A DNA stretch of 57,862 nucleotides from Phoronis australis (lineage: Eukaryota; Phoronida; Phoronidae), in assembly GCA_002633005.1 (NCBI GenBank), contig NMRA01000290.1, forward strand, positions 66,814 to 124,675, given 5' to 3'. Shown here in pieces: positions 12,001-24,433 of this stretch; the first letter of the stretch is position 1; the number at the start of each line of letters is the position of its first letter. The notes under the pieces are model-generated. The model was given only the letters and a program-made list of their open reading frames with translations. It was not told the origin of the DNA and did not search any database. Both the position numbers and the translations under genes were made by a program.

Positions 12001-15000
12001 TTTCTGTCCATCAGTTAAACGTCCGACAGGGAGTGACAAACACGTTCGGTGCACGTTGTGTGGGACCAACTTTCGCAATAATCATGGTGGCCGATTAGAA
12101 CAAAGCGACACAAACAGAGGAAACATTAGAACTTGCTAAAATGGATGAATAGTGTGTTTCCATTTTAGTTCGCGCTGAACTATTCTTGACCCCACAAAAT
12201 TACTACTTTTTGTCCGGAAAACTACTACTTTCACTTCTTAGAAGTTGGCACCTCTGGCCATGCTTGACATGACGTTGGCTTGTAAGTTACGCACAGGAAG
12301 AGGATAGTCCTTGCCAAGTGTCCCTGTAGACTATAGGCGAAGCGAAGTCGATTGGTTGGTTTTCGCAGGTGCTTTCTGTTCCACACCACTGGAATTACTA
12401 ACTCACAAAATGAAAGCTCATTCACACTCCCCTAGAATACACTGCATTACCGACACACGGAAGAATAGTCCTAGTATTACCTACTGATATCTGTCCCATT
12501 ACGAATACATGATGCAAGGTCGCTTGATATTACGCACTGGCGCTTCGACAGGCCTCGCACGGGTGATTGTCCTCTTTCTTGAATTATACTGGCGGAAAGT
12601 TGTGAGTGACGACGTGTACCCCGTGCGAAGCTTATCCACACACCCTGCAACATCAAATGAGCGTAATATCAGGCATCAGAGTACCACTAAAGTATCAAAA
12701 TGGCGTTTCACAGTACATCATGTACTCTCGAATAATGGGCACATTTTTCGCTTCTGATATTAGCTTTTGTACGTATAAGTAGTTGGTAAAAGCACAGCTT
12801 CCAAATGTACTTTTTTAATGCTCGCCCAGTCGTGCCACGATCTTATCGATGATCAGTCATCAGGTAATCGGTGGAGTCATCGACACCAACGAATAAATCA
12901 GTAAGTTGTGCAACATGGGACATAGTTAAGATTGGCCTAACGACGCTTGTCGCTTCTTCCAACATGTAATTGCATAATGTTATTTCACCATTGCATTAGT
13001 GAAGCTTTCACTTCAAAAATTCTTCCGGCAACTATTGTAATACGTGCATTATCATGACGTCAGGGTAGCATAGGTAAGCTACTGGATTGTAGTGCTACGG
13101 TAGCCATTCTCGGCTATGTTGTCGTTAACCTATTGTTTTAAAAGTCTTAACTGTATCGTGTTGTACTGAATTGTCTAACACAGTTTCTACATCCTCTGTC
13201 AGGTGCAGTGCTTCTGAAACGATGAGTTTACGCCGTTGATGGATTCTCTTACTGCATGCTCAAATTCTGTTTTGTTAGCTACAATAGTTAAGTAGTATTG
13301 ATATAAGATGATTTTTGTTCACTGATCAAAATCGACCCTCTTAAGTCCCGTCCACACACAGCCTACCCAACAACGATTTGCCCTAGCGCTACACATATCC
13401 CCGATAACTAGAGTAAGGAAGTTGTCGCTTAATTTGTGCCTGGCACGAATAGCTAATGCGAATACGGCGCAAATAAAAAACGGATAGGAGTTCAGTAACG
13501 CAAGAACATCGCTAAAGGCAAGACATTGCAAGATTACGTTGGATATTTTCATATATTTTAAATGAGAACTTGTGGTTTTGGCTACATTTTAGCAAGGTCC
13601 TTGGGTAGGCCCCATCGTTACTGAACTCTGCCCCGTTCTGTATGTTACCGCAGGTGGTAATTACTTCCGCCTTGATTGTCCCAAGTGTGCGGCCACACAG
13701 CGATTAGAAGTGGCACAAGGTTCCCTACTAAAACAAGTTGCCCTACCTCGACAAGGTGGAGTAAATTGTCACAAGTGGGGTGAATTGCTCTAGTTTAAAT
13801 AGCGTCCACATAGCCTCCAAACCTTGCAACAGCCCGTTCCAGGAGTAACTTCTTCTAGGGCGTCTCTGTGTCATGGACGGTACTTTTGAAAACCCCTCGT
13901 TCATTTCACACTAACATTTGTTTTACAAAAGCCGGTTGTTTCCGTGATCAGCCATCTTTGACAAGAGGTAAGCGTTTCATTTTTGTTTAATTGTTTAGCG
14001 TTGCTGTTTTGTTTAAGCAATCTCTCGTTACTTTTTCGGGTGGAACAGCTTATTAATTTAAATGTCAGTCATTTTTTATCAAAATGACGTAGTCTATATT
14101 ATTATAGAGGGTCTCACCTGAAGGCAGCCAAAATGAGGGAACCTTCATAAAGAGTACCACCTGAAGGCGGCCATAAACGGGACCTGTTATATTAATTTAG
14201 AGCCTCGCTCTTGGTCTTTGGGAGGGGTCCTTGCATTAATATAGAGGACCCTACTTCTGAGGCTTGAAAATGAATTTATCGCTTTAAGTCATTTTAATTA
14301 GTATGAAGTCGTTATAAGCTGTTAACAGTAATAAGCTGCTGGGCACTTGCGATTTGATTTAGCGTCATTTGACGCTATCTCCGCCAGAATTTGACTCAAC
14401 ACGTGACTCGTAATTTCGCAATACCATACTATCCTAAGGGGACAACAAAATAGAAAACTGTATGCCAAAAGTATAAGTTTTCAGTCGACTCTCCAAAAAG
14501 CTAGCAACACTCTTATGTTTAATCAAACTTGTCTCCAGGTTGTCACCTAGGTAATGCGGCTGGTTCTCCTTATGTAAGAAGTTTCCTGTCATGCTACAGG
14601 CCGGAGCCACAGGAATATTCTGTGAAGAAAATGATTTACTCGTCTTCACGCCGATGATAGGGGTGGTCTAACTACCGACGAAATAACTGAGAATGAAGAC
14701 TCCAATAAAATCCATTTATTCAAGAAATAATTCGATAAGTGTAAACTAATTGGCTTAGCTTGGGTTATTGCCACCTAGACGGAAGATACATTGCCGCCTC
14801 CTCCTATCGTTAAACGGTATGGCATAGTAGTAACTAATATATGTAATACCACAGCTCTCAGCCTCCTTCTGCATGTCAATGTCGATTTCGTGCCACCAAT
14901 TGTCGATCGGATGCCCCCCGCAAATAAAACATATAATCCAAACAAAAATAAAACAACACTTACCTGTCGCCAGATTGAATGCATGAATAAAATCTTAGCT

Positions 15001-15570
15001 GAACGACACTGCCACAAATGAAGAAAGTGAACATGTTAGTTATCCATCAAAGTTCCGACACAGTTATGCAAATTTAAGAGGATCCACAGTAAATTTCCCT
15101 CTTGTAAGCCCAGTCAAGTATATGTCCAGATGGCGTGTCCAAAGAAATTTTTCCGAAAATAAACCTAGGGGGCATACATTTTAGAACAAAATTGTATGGT
15201 TGAAACAAAAATTTCTCCAGTCTCATTATGACGATTTTTAGGGATATTTTAAGGGCGAGGTACAGTACTAATTCGCCCCTACGTGTATTCGGCATAAATA
15301 ATATTGGTCCTGGTGTATCGTTACATCTAACTTTTTGTCTCCTAGGCTTATATTCGGAAATCACTAGCATTATTCACAAAAATTGTTTACATCAGTTGTA
15401 GTTAGCGCAGGCACCGGCCTGAGAGACACATCACCTGGGGTATATGAAACGAGTTAAAACTATAATTAGCAACACAACACTAAAAGCTTTTGAATCTAGC
15501 AATTTGAAGTATTCGTACGACTGAAGTGCTCCGAAAACTATCCGATCTTAGTAATGTTTGAGATCGACAT
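12001..15570. other. Gene-poor interval; diverged repeats and one exon-like end
   Basis: No gene is supported. From 12480 to 12770 the sequence shares words such as gcgtaatatca and a gctaatattag/ttaggttttagt-type end with the repeats at 16700-17600, so the family described there begins here. At 13800-13969 a GC-richer stretch ends agccatctttgacaagag before gtaagc, which looks like a non-coding first exon with a splice donor. It could be the 5' exon of the FAAP24-like gene downstream, but I see no linking coding exon. From 14100 to 14230 there are two near-identical cacctgaaggc words. Confidence 0.35.
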
Positions 15571-15578
15571 CTTGCACT

Positions 15579-15717
15579 CTGTGGCGGATTTAGAGGGTGG
15601 CCATAAAATTCTCCCAGATTCCATTTGGCAATGCGGGGGTGCGAATGTCTGTCGGGAAAAATCCTGGCTAATACTCTGCCCAGGCCCCCCCAACTCAGAA
15701 TCCTGGATCCGCCCCTG
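15579..15717 (+). mobile_element. Miniature hAT-like element, copy 1
   Basis: The ends are imperfect inverted repeats, tggcggatttag at the left and ggatccgcccctg at the right, the CAGNGGCGGAT-type termini common to hAT-derived miniature elements. The interior matches the copy at 21877-22033: attctcccagatt, gcgggggtgcgaatg, atcctggctaatactctg. There is no coding capacity. Confidence 0.75.
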
Positions 15718-15788
15718 GGACTCCCGTCATTCGATAAAGGGTTACAAAATATGATTGTCTGTTCATTGCCTTATCAAACTTTTGTGGC

Positions 15789-16034
15789 TTAAGAACGTTC
15801 CAAATTTAAAGCAATCAGTGATGACCTAACATACACGACTGTTGTATGGGGAAAAGCTTCGCCGTAAAATTACGCTCATAATTACGAGCGTAAGTCAAAT
15901 TGCAAAAGTGTTGCGGTAAAATTACGCCCGTAAATTAAATGGGGTAAATGTCGCCGTAAATTACGCTCGAAAAATACCTTAAGAACGTTCCAAATTTAAA
16001 CCAACCAGTGATAACCCAACATACACGACTGTTG
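15789..16034 (+). repeat. 56-bp direct repeats flanking a GTAA/TTAC-rich insert
   Basis: The 56-base sequence starting ttaagaacgttccaaattta occurs at 15789-15844 and 15979-16034 with about five differences. The 134 bases between the copies are made almost wholly of words like ttacgctcgta and gccgtaaaa. The arrangement suggests an insertion accompanied by a long duplication, or unequal exchange. Confidence 0.8.
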
Positions 16035-16365
16035 CTGAGCAGCTCGTTCTTGCACAATCGCTGACATGGCAGCAGCGATTTGATCCGCCATGATTCAGCG
16101 CTGGTATCGTAGACATGAAACCCGCCAGTAAATAAGTATTTCCATGAGCGCGCGCGATCTTGGATTGTAAAACCCAACGTCATTGGCTAAGAGTTTAAAC
16201 TAAAAGTTACGAGCGTAACTTTACGCCGTAAAGAATTACATTACGCTCGTAATTTTACGGCGTTATTAACGGCGTAAATAACGGCGTAATGTACACAATT
16301 ACGCTCGTATTTTTCCGGCGACACTTTCCCCCCAGCGTCCCATCATAGCGGCCGTAATATTACGC
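15845..16365. mobile_element. Foldback element built of TTACGCCGTAA / TTACGCTCGTAA words
   Basis: The left end (tggggaaaagcttcgccgta) is an imperfect inverse of the right end (tccggcgacactttcccccc). Both flanks are packed with short self-complementary words: ttacgagcgtaa, ttacgccgtaa, attacgctcgt. The centre, 16035-16200, is ordinary sequence. The structure suits a foldback transposon or satellite-derived palindrome. No transposase is encoded. Confidence 0.6.
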
Positions 16366-18120
16366 CACGCTTCCTCTTGTAAACTACAAGCAGCGTGCTG
16401 CCAATACAGCATTGGTATTACAAGAAAATTCGCATAAATGTCATCAGAAATCCCAAGTCACCATAACATAAAACTTCGTTCATGGATGATGTTACACGTC
16501 TGGGATACGTGATGAAAAAAATCGCCTGGTGGCGTGCAACTGAGGCATATGAGCGTGTAACCTTAGAGACACACACGTACGTAATATCCAGCATTTATGC
16601 GTAATATCATAGATGATGAAAAAATTGCCCGTACAACTAAGACCTATACAAGTACCCCTGCCTAACATCAAACGACCATAATATTATGCAAAAAGCTCCG
16701 TACCGAGTGATGACTTACTGCGCATGCAGCAGCAAAGAGTAATGGGCAAATTTTAGCGTCTGCATTAGGTTTTAGTACATTTAAGTTGGTGGCAAAGCAT
16801 ACAGCTCACATTTGAAGTTTCATAGTTGAACGGTTGTTTGACACGGACACCGCCGCAAAGTTTGACTTGAGTAGGTTGGAATCATATTCGCTATCGCTGG
16901 GAACGGAATTACCAAAAATATGAGCTAAAACTGTCTCAGCTACCTCGTGGGTTGACTGTTTGACAATTATCTACCTGAACTGCGTCTGTATACGACCGCT
17001 CAAGAGGAATCGCCCATGCGAGTCNTGTAAACGCCCGTGCGTAATATCAAGCGGCCGTAATATTACGCTACAAACTTTCACCACAGTATGGAAAAACTGA
17101 GTCACTGTGCATTGTGCAGCCAGAAGTAATGGCCATATTTTAACTACTGATATTAGGTTTTAGTGCCTTCAAGTTGATGGCAGTCGCAAAGTCCACACTT
17201 GCCCATTTTAATAGTCGGACACCCACTTGTGCCAGACAAGGACCCCTGGGCGCTGTTTAAATTGTTCGTGGGAAGGACACGGTTTTCAAAAAAGCGTGCG
17301 CCGCGCCTTGTAAAAATCAACCCGTACTTCAGCACTATGACCACGCACAGGGGAAAATCATTCGAGTGCCGGAGGCCAATCGCACCCGTGCGTAATATCA
17401 AGCGTCCGTAATGTCATACCTCGGAACACGACGGAAGGAACCAAAGAGTGAAACAGCTTGTTTATTGAAGTTAGCCTTCACAAGCGCCGGACAGGGAAAA
17501 TCACCCGAGAGGAGCGTATCTAAGCACCCGCGCGTAATATCAAGCGACCGTAATATCAGGCATCGGAGCACGACAGAAGGTTCGAGAGAGTGAAACAATA
17601 ATACAGCGTGTTTACGAGAGCTAGCCTTCGACATTTTAAGTCACAGGCGTTCAATCATTTGAGCTTCGCCAGAATTTAACTCTCACCCCGCTTCCGCCAT
17701 CATATGGTATATATTTTAAGCCAAGCTGTTGTGACCCTTGGTGTCTCAACTGTACATCCTTCGGAGCTAGAACATGTTTTAACATAACACGACAAAACCA
17801 ACAAAACATAACGGATGAAAAAAAAACTTCCAACAAATCGTCTTATAAACTACAAGCAACATACTGTCAAGCGCTAGCGTTACCACAAAATTCGAATAAA
17901 TGCGGCATTTCAGATATCCCAAGTCACCATACGGCAAATTTCATTCTTGCTCGATATTACACATCAGTGCGTAAGATTACGCAAAAATGCGTAAGATTAC
18001 ACATCAGTGTAATATTACGCACCCGTGCGTAATATCAAGCAGTCGTGGGTAATATTACGCATGACTTGCGTAATATTACGCATTCCTTGTGTGTAATATT
18101 ACGAAAGTAAATTTCAATGG
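16366..18120. repeat. Cluster of diverged repeats carrying gcgtaatatca and gtaatattac words
   Basis: At least three diverged copies of a several-hundred-base unit lie head to tail. Recurring words are cccgtgcgtaatatcaagcg followed by nccgtaatattacgc, ggaRcacgacRgaaggtt, agagtgaaaca and ttaggttttagt. A second pair is shared between 16373-16480 and 17838-17945 (cttRtaaactacaagca, cccaagtcaccata). From 17980 to 18110 the array breaks down into closely spaced gtaatattacgc palindromes. An N at 17025 shows that the assembly struggled here. No host gene is seen. Confidence 0.7.
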
Positions 18121-18317
18121 CTAATTAACGGAAGACTAAATGAGGTTTTTCAAGAGTAGAACATGAAATGCATTAAGGAGGGGGTCATGATCGATTATAA
18201 ACCAATTTTAAAAACAAAATGTTGATATTTATCTGAAATGTAATATTACATTTCAGTTTGGGACAAAATGGGAAAGTCCCTTTTTAACTTCGAATTTAAA
18301 AGATAATTTTTTTTCAG

Positions 18318-19208
18318 GTATCAAAGCAATTGGTGGTGCTACTGAAGAGGTATCTTATACGTTCCGTCTTTGATATCAATCATTCAGCTTTACCTTCGAT
18401 TGGACAAGCTACTTTCAATGTTTAACTCGTCATCGCATAACTAGTCAGCTTAAATGAGTTGTCTATTAGTCTTTGGTTATAGTGTCATGTTCGTGTTATG
18501 CGAATGGCTTAACATATGTCCTTGTCTTATTACGTTAACGTACAAAATCCTTTGTGAATTGTATTTAGAGTTAAGTGGGGATGCTTAACTGTAGTTTTTA
18601 AGTGGGCTGCCGAGTGCTTTTAGTAGGATAATTCAGGTTTGACATGTCGCAAAGACTGAACTTAGTAACTACCGTCAGTTCCATGCTGCAGAAAGAAAAT
18701 AACAATTTTATTTAACCATCACATTTTCTCTGCGTGAATGTCAGGCTGTTTTATTGTAGTCTGTTTTTTTACTAGTCATCGAATAGAAAATGAGAATTAC
18801 CTTTTGAAATTTTCACTGGCTGTTAACTTGCTGCCATATTCCTCGGTAGAGATTACCACTAGGTTGACATCCTAAAAATAGTACGTTTTAAATAGGACTT
18901 TGGCGTAGGGAGCCCTCATCTCTGTTCATACACCTGGACGTCGTCTGCTTGATGTAAATAGACTTGTATTTTGCATTTATAGCCGTTGGTTTCTAGAAGA
19001 CTTATTTCTCATTTTCTATTGCATAGTTCATAAGAAACTGACTATAGTATTTACATTACACCCCGATGAAGTTATTTACCAGTCAGGCTGTTTTGTGTTA
19101 AAATTATATAGTGTTCCTATGTTGCAGGACCTCTCAGCTGCTGTGGGAAGTGCCAGTGCTCGTCACATCCTGCAGTTTTTTAATGCACCCACTGGTGGCG
19201 CTAGATAG
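18318..19208 (+). CDS. FAAP24: C-terminal exons of a FAAP24-like helix-hairpin-helix protein
   Basis: Two exons join in frame. Exon 18318-18349 follows a strong acceptor (tttttttttcag), starts with two bases of a split codon, reads IKAIGGATEE and ends at donor gtatct. Exon 19128-19208 follows acceptor cctatgttgcag, reads DLSAAVGSASARHILQFF, then eight more residues and TAG at 19206. The joined tail has the second helix-hairpin-helix pattern of the XPF/FANCM partner family: small hydrophobic start, A-[ST]-x-x-x-L, a VG turn, A-x-x-I, and terminal FF. Spacing and terminal position fit the C-terminus of FAAP24, which binds FANCM and single-stranded DNA in the Fanconi anaemia core complex. The nuclease-like domain and first hairpin should be upstream, but no such exon is recognisable between 11010 and 18317. 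They may lie beyond the window or be lost. The gene symbol is an inference from 36 residues; ERCC1/XPF-type paralogues are the alternative. Confidence 0.5.
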
Positions 19209-19539
19209 CAGAGGACAAAAAGGCAATATGCAGTGTTTAAGAACGAAATATGTTGCCAAGTGATACTAGTATCATTGTGTTTGTGCAGTCTGGTACAGAA
19301 ATTTGCTGTGGTTGTAAATGATATGACCAGACTCACAAAGTAGGAAACCTGCTTTACAAATAGGGACCTCCTGAAACGCACTAATTTATGTATAGGGACC
19401 ATATGTACCCACAACCTCCAAACATCTCCAGGCTTGCGTCAGAATATTCATTTCTTAACTTTAAGCTGCCTTAAGGTTATTTAGGCTAACTTAGGAACGT
19501 CATATCTTGGAAAAGTAGGATCAGATTTTTTGAAACTTT

Positions 19540-19830
19540 CAAATACAACTCCACTCCTGCAACTAGTGGTCATTTTTATTATTTTTGACCTGCCTCTATA
19601 TTCTCCAACTTGCCCAGGGGATTAAAATTGGCAGATGTATTCTTAATGATAAGAGCACGACTGACGTGGATTTTCAGATGTTTCGCCTCCTTACGGCAAT
19701 TTGTTTTTTCACGTTTGCCTCTGTAATCTGTGGCTGATTTTCATGAAATTTAGCAAATAGCTGACACTTTTTCACTTTCTGGCGCATTCAATGTATTCTT
19801 TGCCATCTAGTGGCCAGTTTTATGATTCTA
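19540..19830. repeat. Dispersed repeat with 'ttcatgaaattt ... ctagtggc' signature
   Basis: It carries the words cctctgtaatctgtggc, tgattttcatgaaatttagc and ccatctagtggccag. The same ordered set occurs at 38130-38180, 40360-40480, 41330-41600, 51830-52130 and 57640-57862, so this is a dispersed family. The word actggtggcgctag at 19190-19204, inside the stop-codon end of the FAAP24-like exon, resembles its ctagtggc terminus. Confidence 0.55.
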
Positions 19831-20583
19831 ACAAACACTCCTAAAAGCACACCGTTTCCTGTGCAGTTTTGGGCGCATTTCGATGCTTTGCTTGGCTCTT
19901 GTTATGTGTTTAAATAACCTTCGAAGAAGATATATTGTTATTTTGAAATAGTATATCAGATAATTATCTTGGTTAAAATTTTACATTAATGTAGTGAAGC
20001 TGACGTGATCAAATTAACATTTATTGTATTGTCTTTTGGTTGACGTAGATGTCATAAATTTGTAACACAGCTCAGCTGTTTTAGTTGCCAGTAATGATTT
20101 ATTGTGAAGTTGCTGTCTTGCTGCTATTGTACTGCATTCCCATGTTGTTTTCATCTGATCTGATATGTTCAGTTCTGGGTTTCTCTGGCTTTTTTAGAAT
20201 TTGATGTATTATTCAGAGGGCAAGTACTATGCTATTTTTCTCAAATGGTGTTCGGAAACATCTGAGTTGGATCATTCTTCATCCTAAAATGAATAAGCTG
20301 GTACAGTTCAGAAAAATATGGGATCACAATAAGATGGCTCAGATATTCTAAGCACGTTTTGTGTGACCATTTGCCCTTATTACTCATAATTCAAATTTCG
20401 TGAAGGAAAAGACTTGTGACAAGTGGAAACTGGGCAATTTTAGCTAAAAACGTGACTTGAATGCACCACCGTCTATGCAGCTCAGCTTGTACAAAACAGC
20501 CTGTTCCTATTTGCCCTTTAGTTAAATACCAAGATCATACCTTGGTGTGACAGGTTTTGAATGTTCATGTACTTTATAACTTC

Positions 20584-20589
20584 AATAAA
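20584..20589 (+). terminator. Candidate polyadenylation signal for the FAAP24-like gene
   Basis: AATAAA lies in tataacttcaataaatatg, about 1.4 kb after the stop codon. It is the first canonical plus-strand hexamer I noticed in this interval. Its use is unproven. Confidence 0.25.
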
Positions 20590-22280
20590 TATGTATAAAG
20601 TTTCAGAATCTGGTTCGTTGATTCAGTATAGATACCACTCACTGTTATAAAATTGGTCTTGAGACATAACGGATTATTTATCTTTCAAAGAACTGTCTGG
20701 TAGTTCATTTACTCGGCGAATAAAATGACACGCCAGTTATTTGCAAGTCCAGAAATCACACCTATATATTTTTAACTAAGGAACAATTTGAGATCATTTC
20801 CGTGTATCGGGCAACTTCCACTTTTTCATTAATTAAGGGTACCAACATCGTAAATGCCCACACCTTGAAATATTGCCAGTAGCGGTGAGATTTTACTGTA
20901 AATGGTCTCTATTTTGTGGCAGGCCGGGATTAATAGCTGCTTTTAATGGTTGTCCTCGCCCGAGTGTTCTGACTTACATGTTGATACAAAATCTAAAGGT
21001 TCCTAGTTGAGATATCACGTCAAGAATGTTGCATGCAGTCAACTTATTTTCTCACTATGACCAAAATGGACTTGCGACTACAGTTGCCCACTCACAACTC
21101 TGGACAAGATGAACAAAATCTGAAGCTTCCTCTTGCTGCTTAAAATGATACTAAACCCTCTCTTGATGATTGCAACCAGTCCTTGTTCTGCCCACTGCTA
21201 ATGCTTCATTGGGCATCAATCTTGAAAGATAAAATCAGGAATAGTCGAAAGACTCCCTGTGTCGCATATTGGGTAGTCTGGCTCTTAGTGCCGAGTTCTT
21301 TCTCCACAGTTGCCACGTGTAGTTCACTAAAAGCATAGTCAAACTTGCCCATTTAGCAAAATTTGAAACAGTTTTGAAATTTTCTTCCTAACATTTGAGG
21401 GTTGTCAAGAGTTATTAAAGCATTTTGTTTCAGAGAGATGGATGGGAATGTTCAATATCTGTTCGTAGGCCAAAACCTCGGCTGCTCTGGGGTACTTATA
21501 ACACATGCTCTGCATTGCCCACCCATTAAGTTCCTAATTTTCACTTACAGGGCCATAAGCTCCACTTCATCCACCCTCAAGTTATACGACAGAAACTTCC
21601 TTGTAACAGCCATCTTATCAGAATTTTAGCTCCGAAAAGTACTCACCTATCTTTTAAGCAAGTCTGCTCTGAGCAGAACCTTGCAGAAAAGGCCTACTCT
21701 CATGCCACTTACTAGAGATGTGAAATAGTTATTTAGGTCACATGCATTCTAATATGCTCGGTGCGCTCCTTGGTTTATTTCCTAGGTCGTAATCCTGTGC
21801 AAAAAAACAGCACTAGGCCAGGTCATTATGTATGCGTAATTTTTATACCTCTTGTACTATTGAACTGAACAATCCCCAGTGGCAGATTTAGAAGGGGGCC
21901 AAGTGGGCCATGTCCCCCCTCCTAAAATTCTTCCAGATTACATTAGGCAGTTCGGGGGTGCAAGTGTCATGACGGACAAAATCCTGGCTAATACTCTGTC
22001 CTGCCCCCACTCAAAATCCTGGATCCGCTCCTGATCACTCCATTCTACACAGCAATCCATTTACCAAAATGTTCTTAATCCAATCCTTTGATTCTTGCAC
22101 CTGAAGTTTTACATCAACGAGGCTGCATGAGTGTTAACAGCAACTACCTTCGACTTCTTGAAAATTTATGAGCACGTGCTCAACTTAACACCCACCCTGT
22201 GACTTTCAAGTGGCCAATTAAGCACACCTTCAACAATTGCATTAATAAATCAACGGCAATGTTAATTATAAATAAAAGTG
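20590..22280. other. Intergenic stretch between convergent genes
   Basis: Between the plus-strand FAAP24-like end and the minus-strand LRP-class end I see only the hAT-like copy at 21877-22033 and short chance frames. Confidence 0.5.
21877..22033 (+). mobile_element. Miniature hAT-like element, copy 2
   Basis: It starts cagtggcagatttag and ends ggatccgctcctg. Its interior is collinear with 15579-15717 (aaaattcttccagatt, gggggtgcaagtgtc, atcctggctaatactctg). No clean 8-bp target duplication remains, so the insertion is probably old. Confidence 0.75.
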
Positions 22281-22281
22281 A

Positions 22282-22287
22282 TTTATT
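22282..22287 (-). terminator. Candidate polyadenylation signal of the LRP-class gene
   Basis: On the minus strand this is AATAAA, in agtaaataaatcac, about 2.1 kb past the stop codon. Another AATAAA lies nearer at 23458-23453. The stretch from 24433 down to 22290 has no other gene and is probably 3' UTR. Confidence 0.25.
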
Positions 22288-24433
22288 TACTCATTTTATA
22301 CATCATACGAGCATTAATTACCTGATGTGTCCTTTTCATATTTAACAGATCCGGAGCATGTACAACAATCCACAAACATAATTTCCTATTAAACAGGAAC
22401 AACAATTAAACACAAATAAGATTCAAAATTTACAATCTCTGATGGAATAGCATGGAACAAACTATGTTTAGTTACTCTTGATTATATATGTATCTATGTA
22501 ATACCCTACGCTTCAAATGCCAATAGGTTCCTGAATACAGTGAAACTAGGGACATGCGTATGTCAGATTTTCCAATTAACATAATATGCTGTATGGTTGG
22601 GTAGTCCAAATTCATGCGCTCAGCCTATCAGATAAGTTGAATTTTGCTTTACTCAGATGAAATATATCCGTTGAACAGATCCAACTTAGCAAGGCTATTT
22701 AGTATTACTGTCCCGGAATATAGACGTGCACCTTGAAGAGCTTTGCAGTCTTAACCACAACTTCACAAAACTATTGACTGCAAAAATCTACAATACAGAA
22801 CAAATGTAATCAAACAAAATACCAGTCCCCATCATAACAGACGTGTACATTGCCAGCAAAAATGACGCAACGATGAATACATTGGCAAAATTCTAATTAC
22901 AAAATGGCTTGGACCACCTTATTAACTTTCCTACTAATTCATCTTCATTCATGGCCATGAAGAAACCTACTCAACAATAAATATGGCTTCTGTCCAGCTG
23001 TCATGATGTGGAATTTTGGATCATTTTGTGTGAATACTTTTGGCTTATACTGTACAATGTAGAATGTAGCCACATTTTTATTGCAGAGTCAAAGGTGGAC
23101 TGAGGTGGTATTAAACTTGTTGACAGAAAATAATTCCACTTTAATGCAAAAATGAAGCAACTAAAATAACATAGATGTAAAAGAGGCTATTATACAGTAT
23201 ACCAGACCAAACTGAATGGAGACACATTGAAACATTTGGATTACAGCATTTGTCCAGGTTTAACGCCCATGCTAGGTTTAATGTCCATCACCACCGCAAT
23301 TTATAAGATCAAGACTTCTTTGAAAGTGCACGTATCTCTGTGAATGCTAGCCTTGCGCGAACCAAGTTCCCATAATGAACAAAGCCCACATCTGTCTTTC
23401 AGTGCCACCTCGACTCCAACAGAAATATACCCGCAGTCTACAAAATGTACGTTTTATTAAACTATTGCACACCAATCCAAAGCATTTACCTGAAACCATT
23501 TGGGTAAACGCCAATTCCAATTTCAAAAACTGTTTTCCCGCCCCCTCATCTAAAGTCCCTAGGCGTTAACCTGGACAAGTGCAGTATGTAGTCTACCATC
23601 AGAATATTTCATCAACAACATGAGACTCGATAAACCCAAATGCTCACATGAACCAAGTCAACAGGAATACTCCTAAAGTATAAATGCCTCAATAAAACGA
23701 ACAGCTTTACAAGAGAATAAGAGAGAAACTTCAATACATTGCATATTGTTTTCAAATCAGATAATGCCCAAGAAAGGCAATGCCTCCATAGTCCAGGGGT
23801 CTGTTACTTAAAGAGTCTTTAGCCAAGATTTTTTGACTTTGGCTTTTAGTCTGCTCCCGAGCAGGCAATGGATTACTGTCCTTTGGTTTCGAGTTGTAGA
23901 CAGGTTTTCTGACTTAACTTCTAACCTGAGCCTGATTTTGTGAAACAGGCTAAGCCATCCAGAGATTGAATTTTAGGCAACAGACAAGACTTTGAAAAAC
24001 AGCCTCTAGGAGTGCCAGGTCTTGCCTCAATTGGGAGTGACTAGCACTTCACAACAGAAGCATACTTGCGCTGTAGTCTCTTAGAATTATATGAATTAGC
24101 CAGTGAAGCAGGGAAAAGATTTACAGAACTTTTGTTCCAAAAAATTAGTTGGAAGGAGTCGTCGTCTCTCTTTTTTACACTTACTGTAAATGCTCAGTTA
24201 GCGCTCCATACACCATGGAATTGCAGAACAAAAAATATTCACCTGCCACCAAACTACTGCAGATGTATGTGGTGATCAAAAACAAATCCACGTACTAGTC
24301 AAATAAAAGCAAAACACCATTCCTCACACGCATATTTCACAAGACTCATTCTGTGAATAACTGTTTCATATTAGAATAGCTAACCAAGGTTCTAAATGGA
24401 GTTCCTCATGCCTTGAGGACACCACTAAGTGTC

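Noticed and set aside
16340-18262. Integrated CRESS DNA virus origin
   Set aside because: The nonanucleotide is present, but it is a by-product of a palindromic repeat family, and no Rep-like frame accompanies it.
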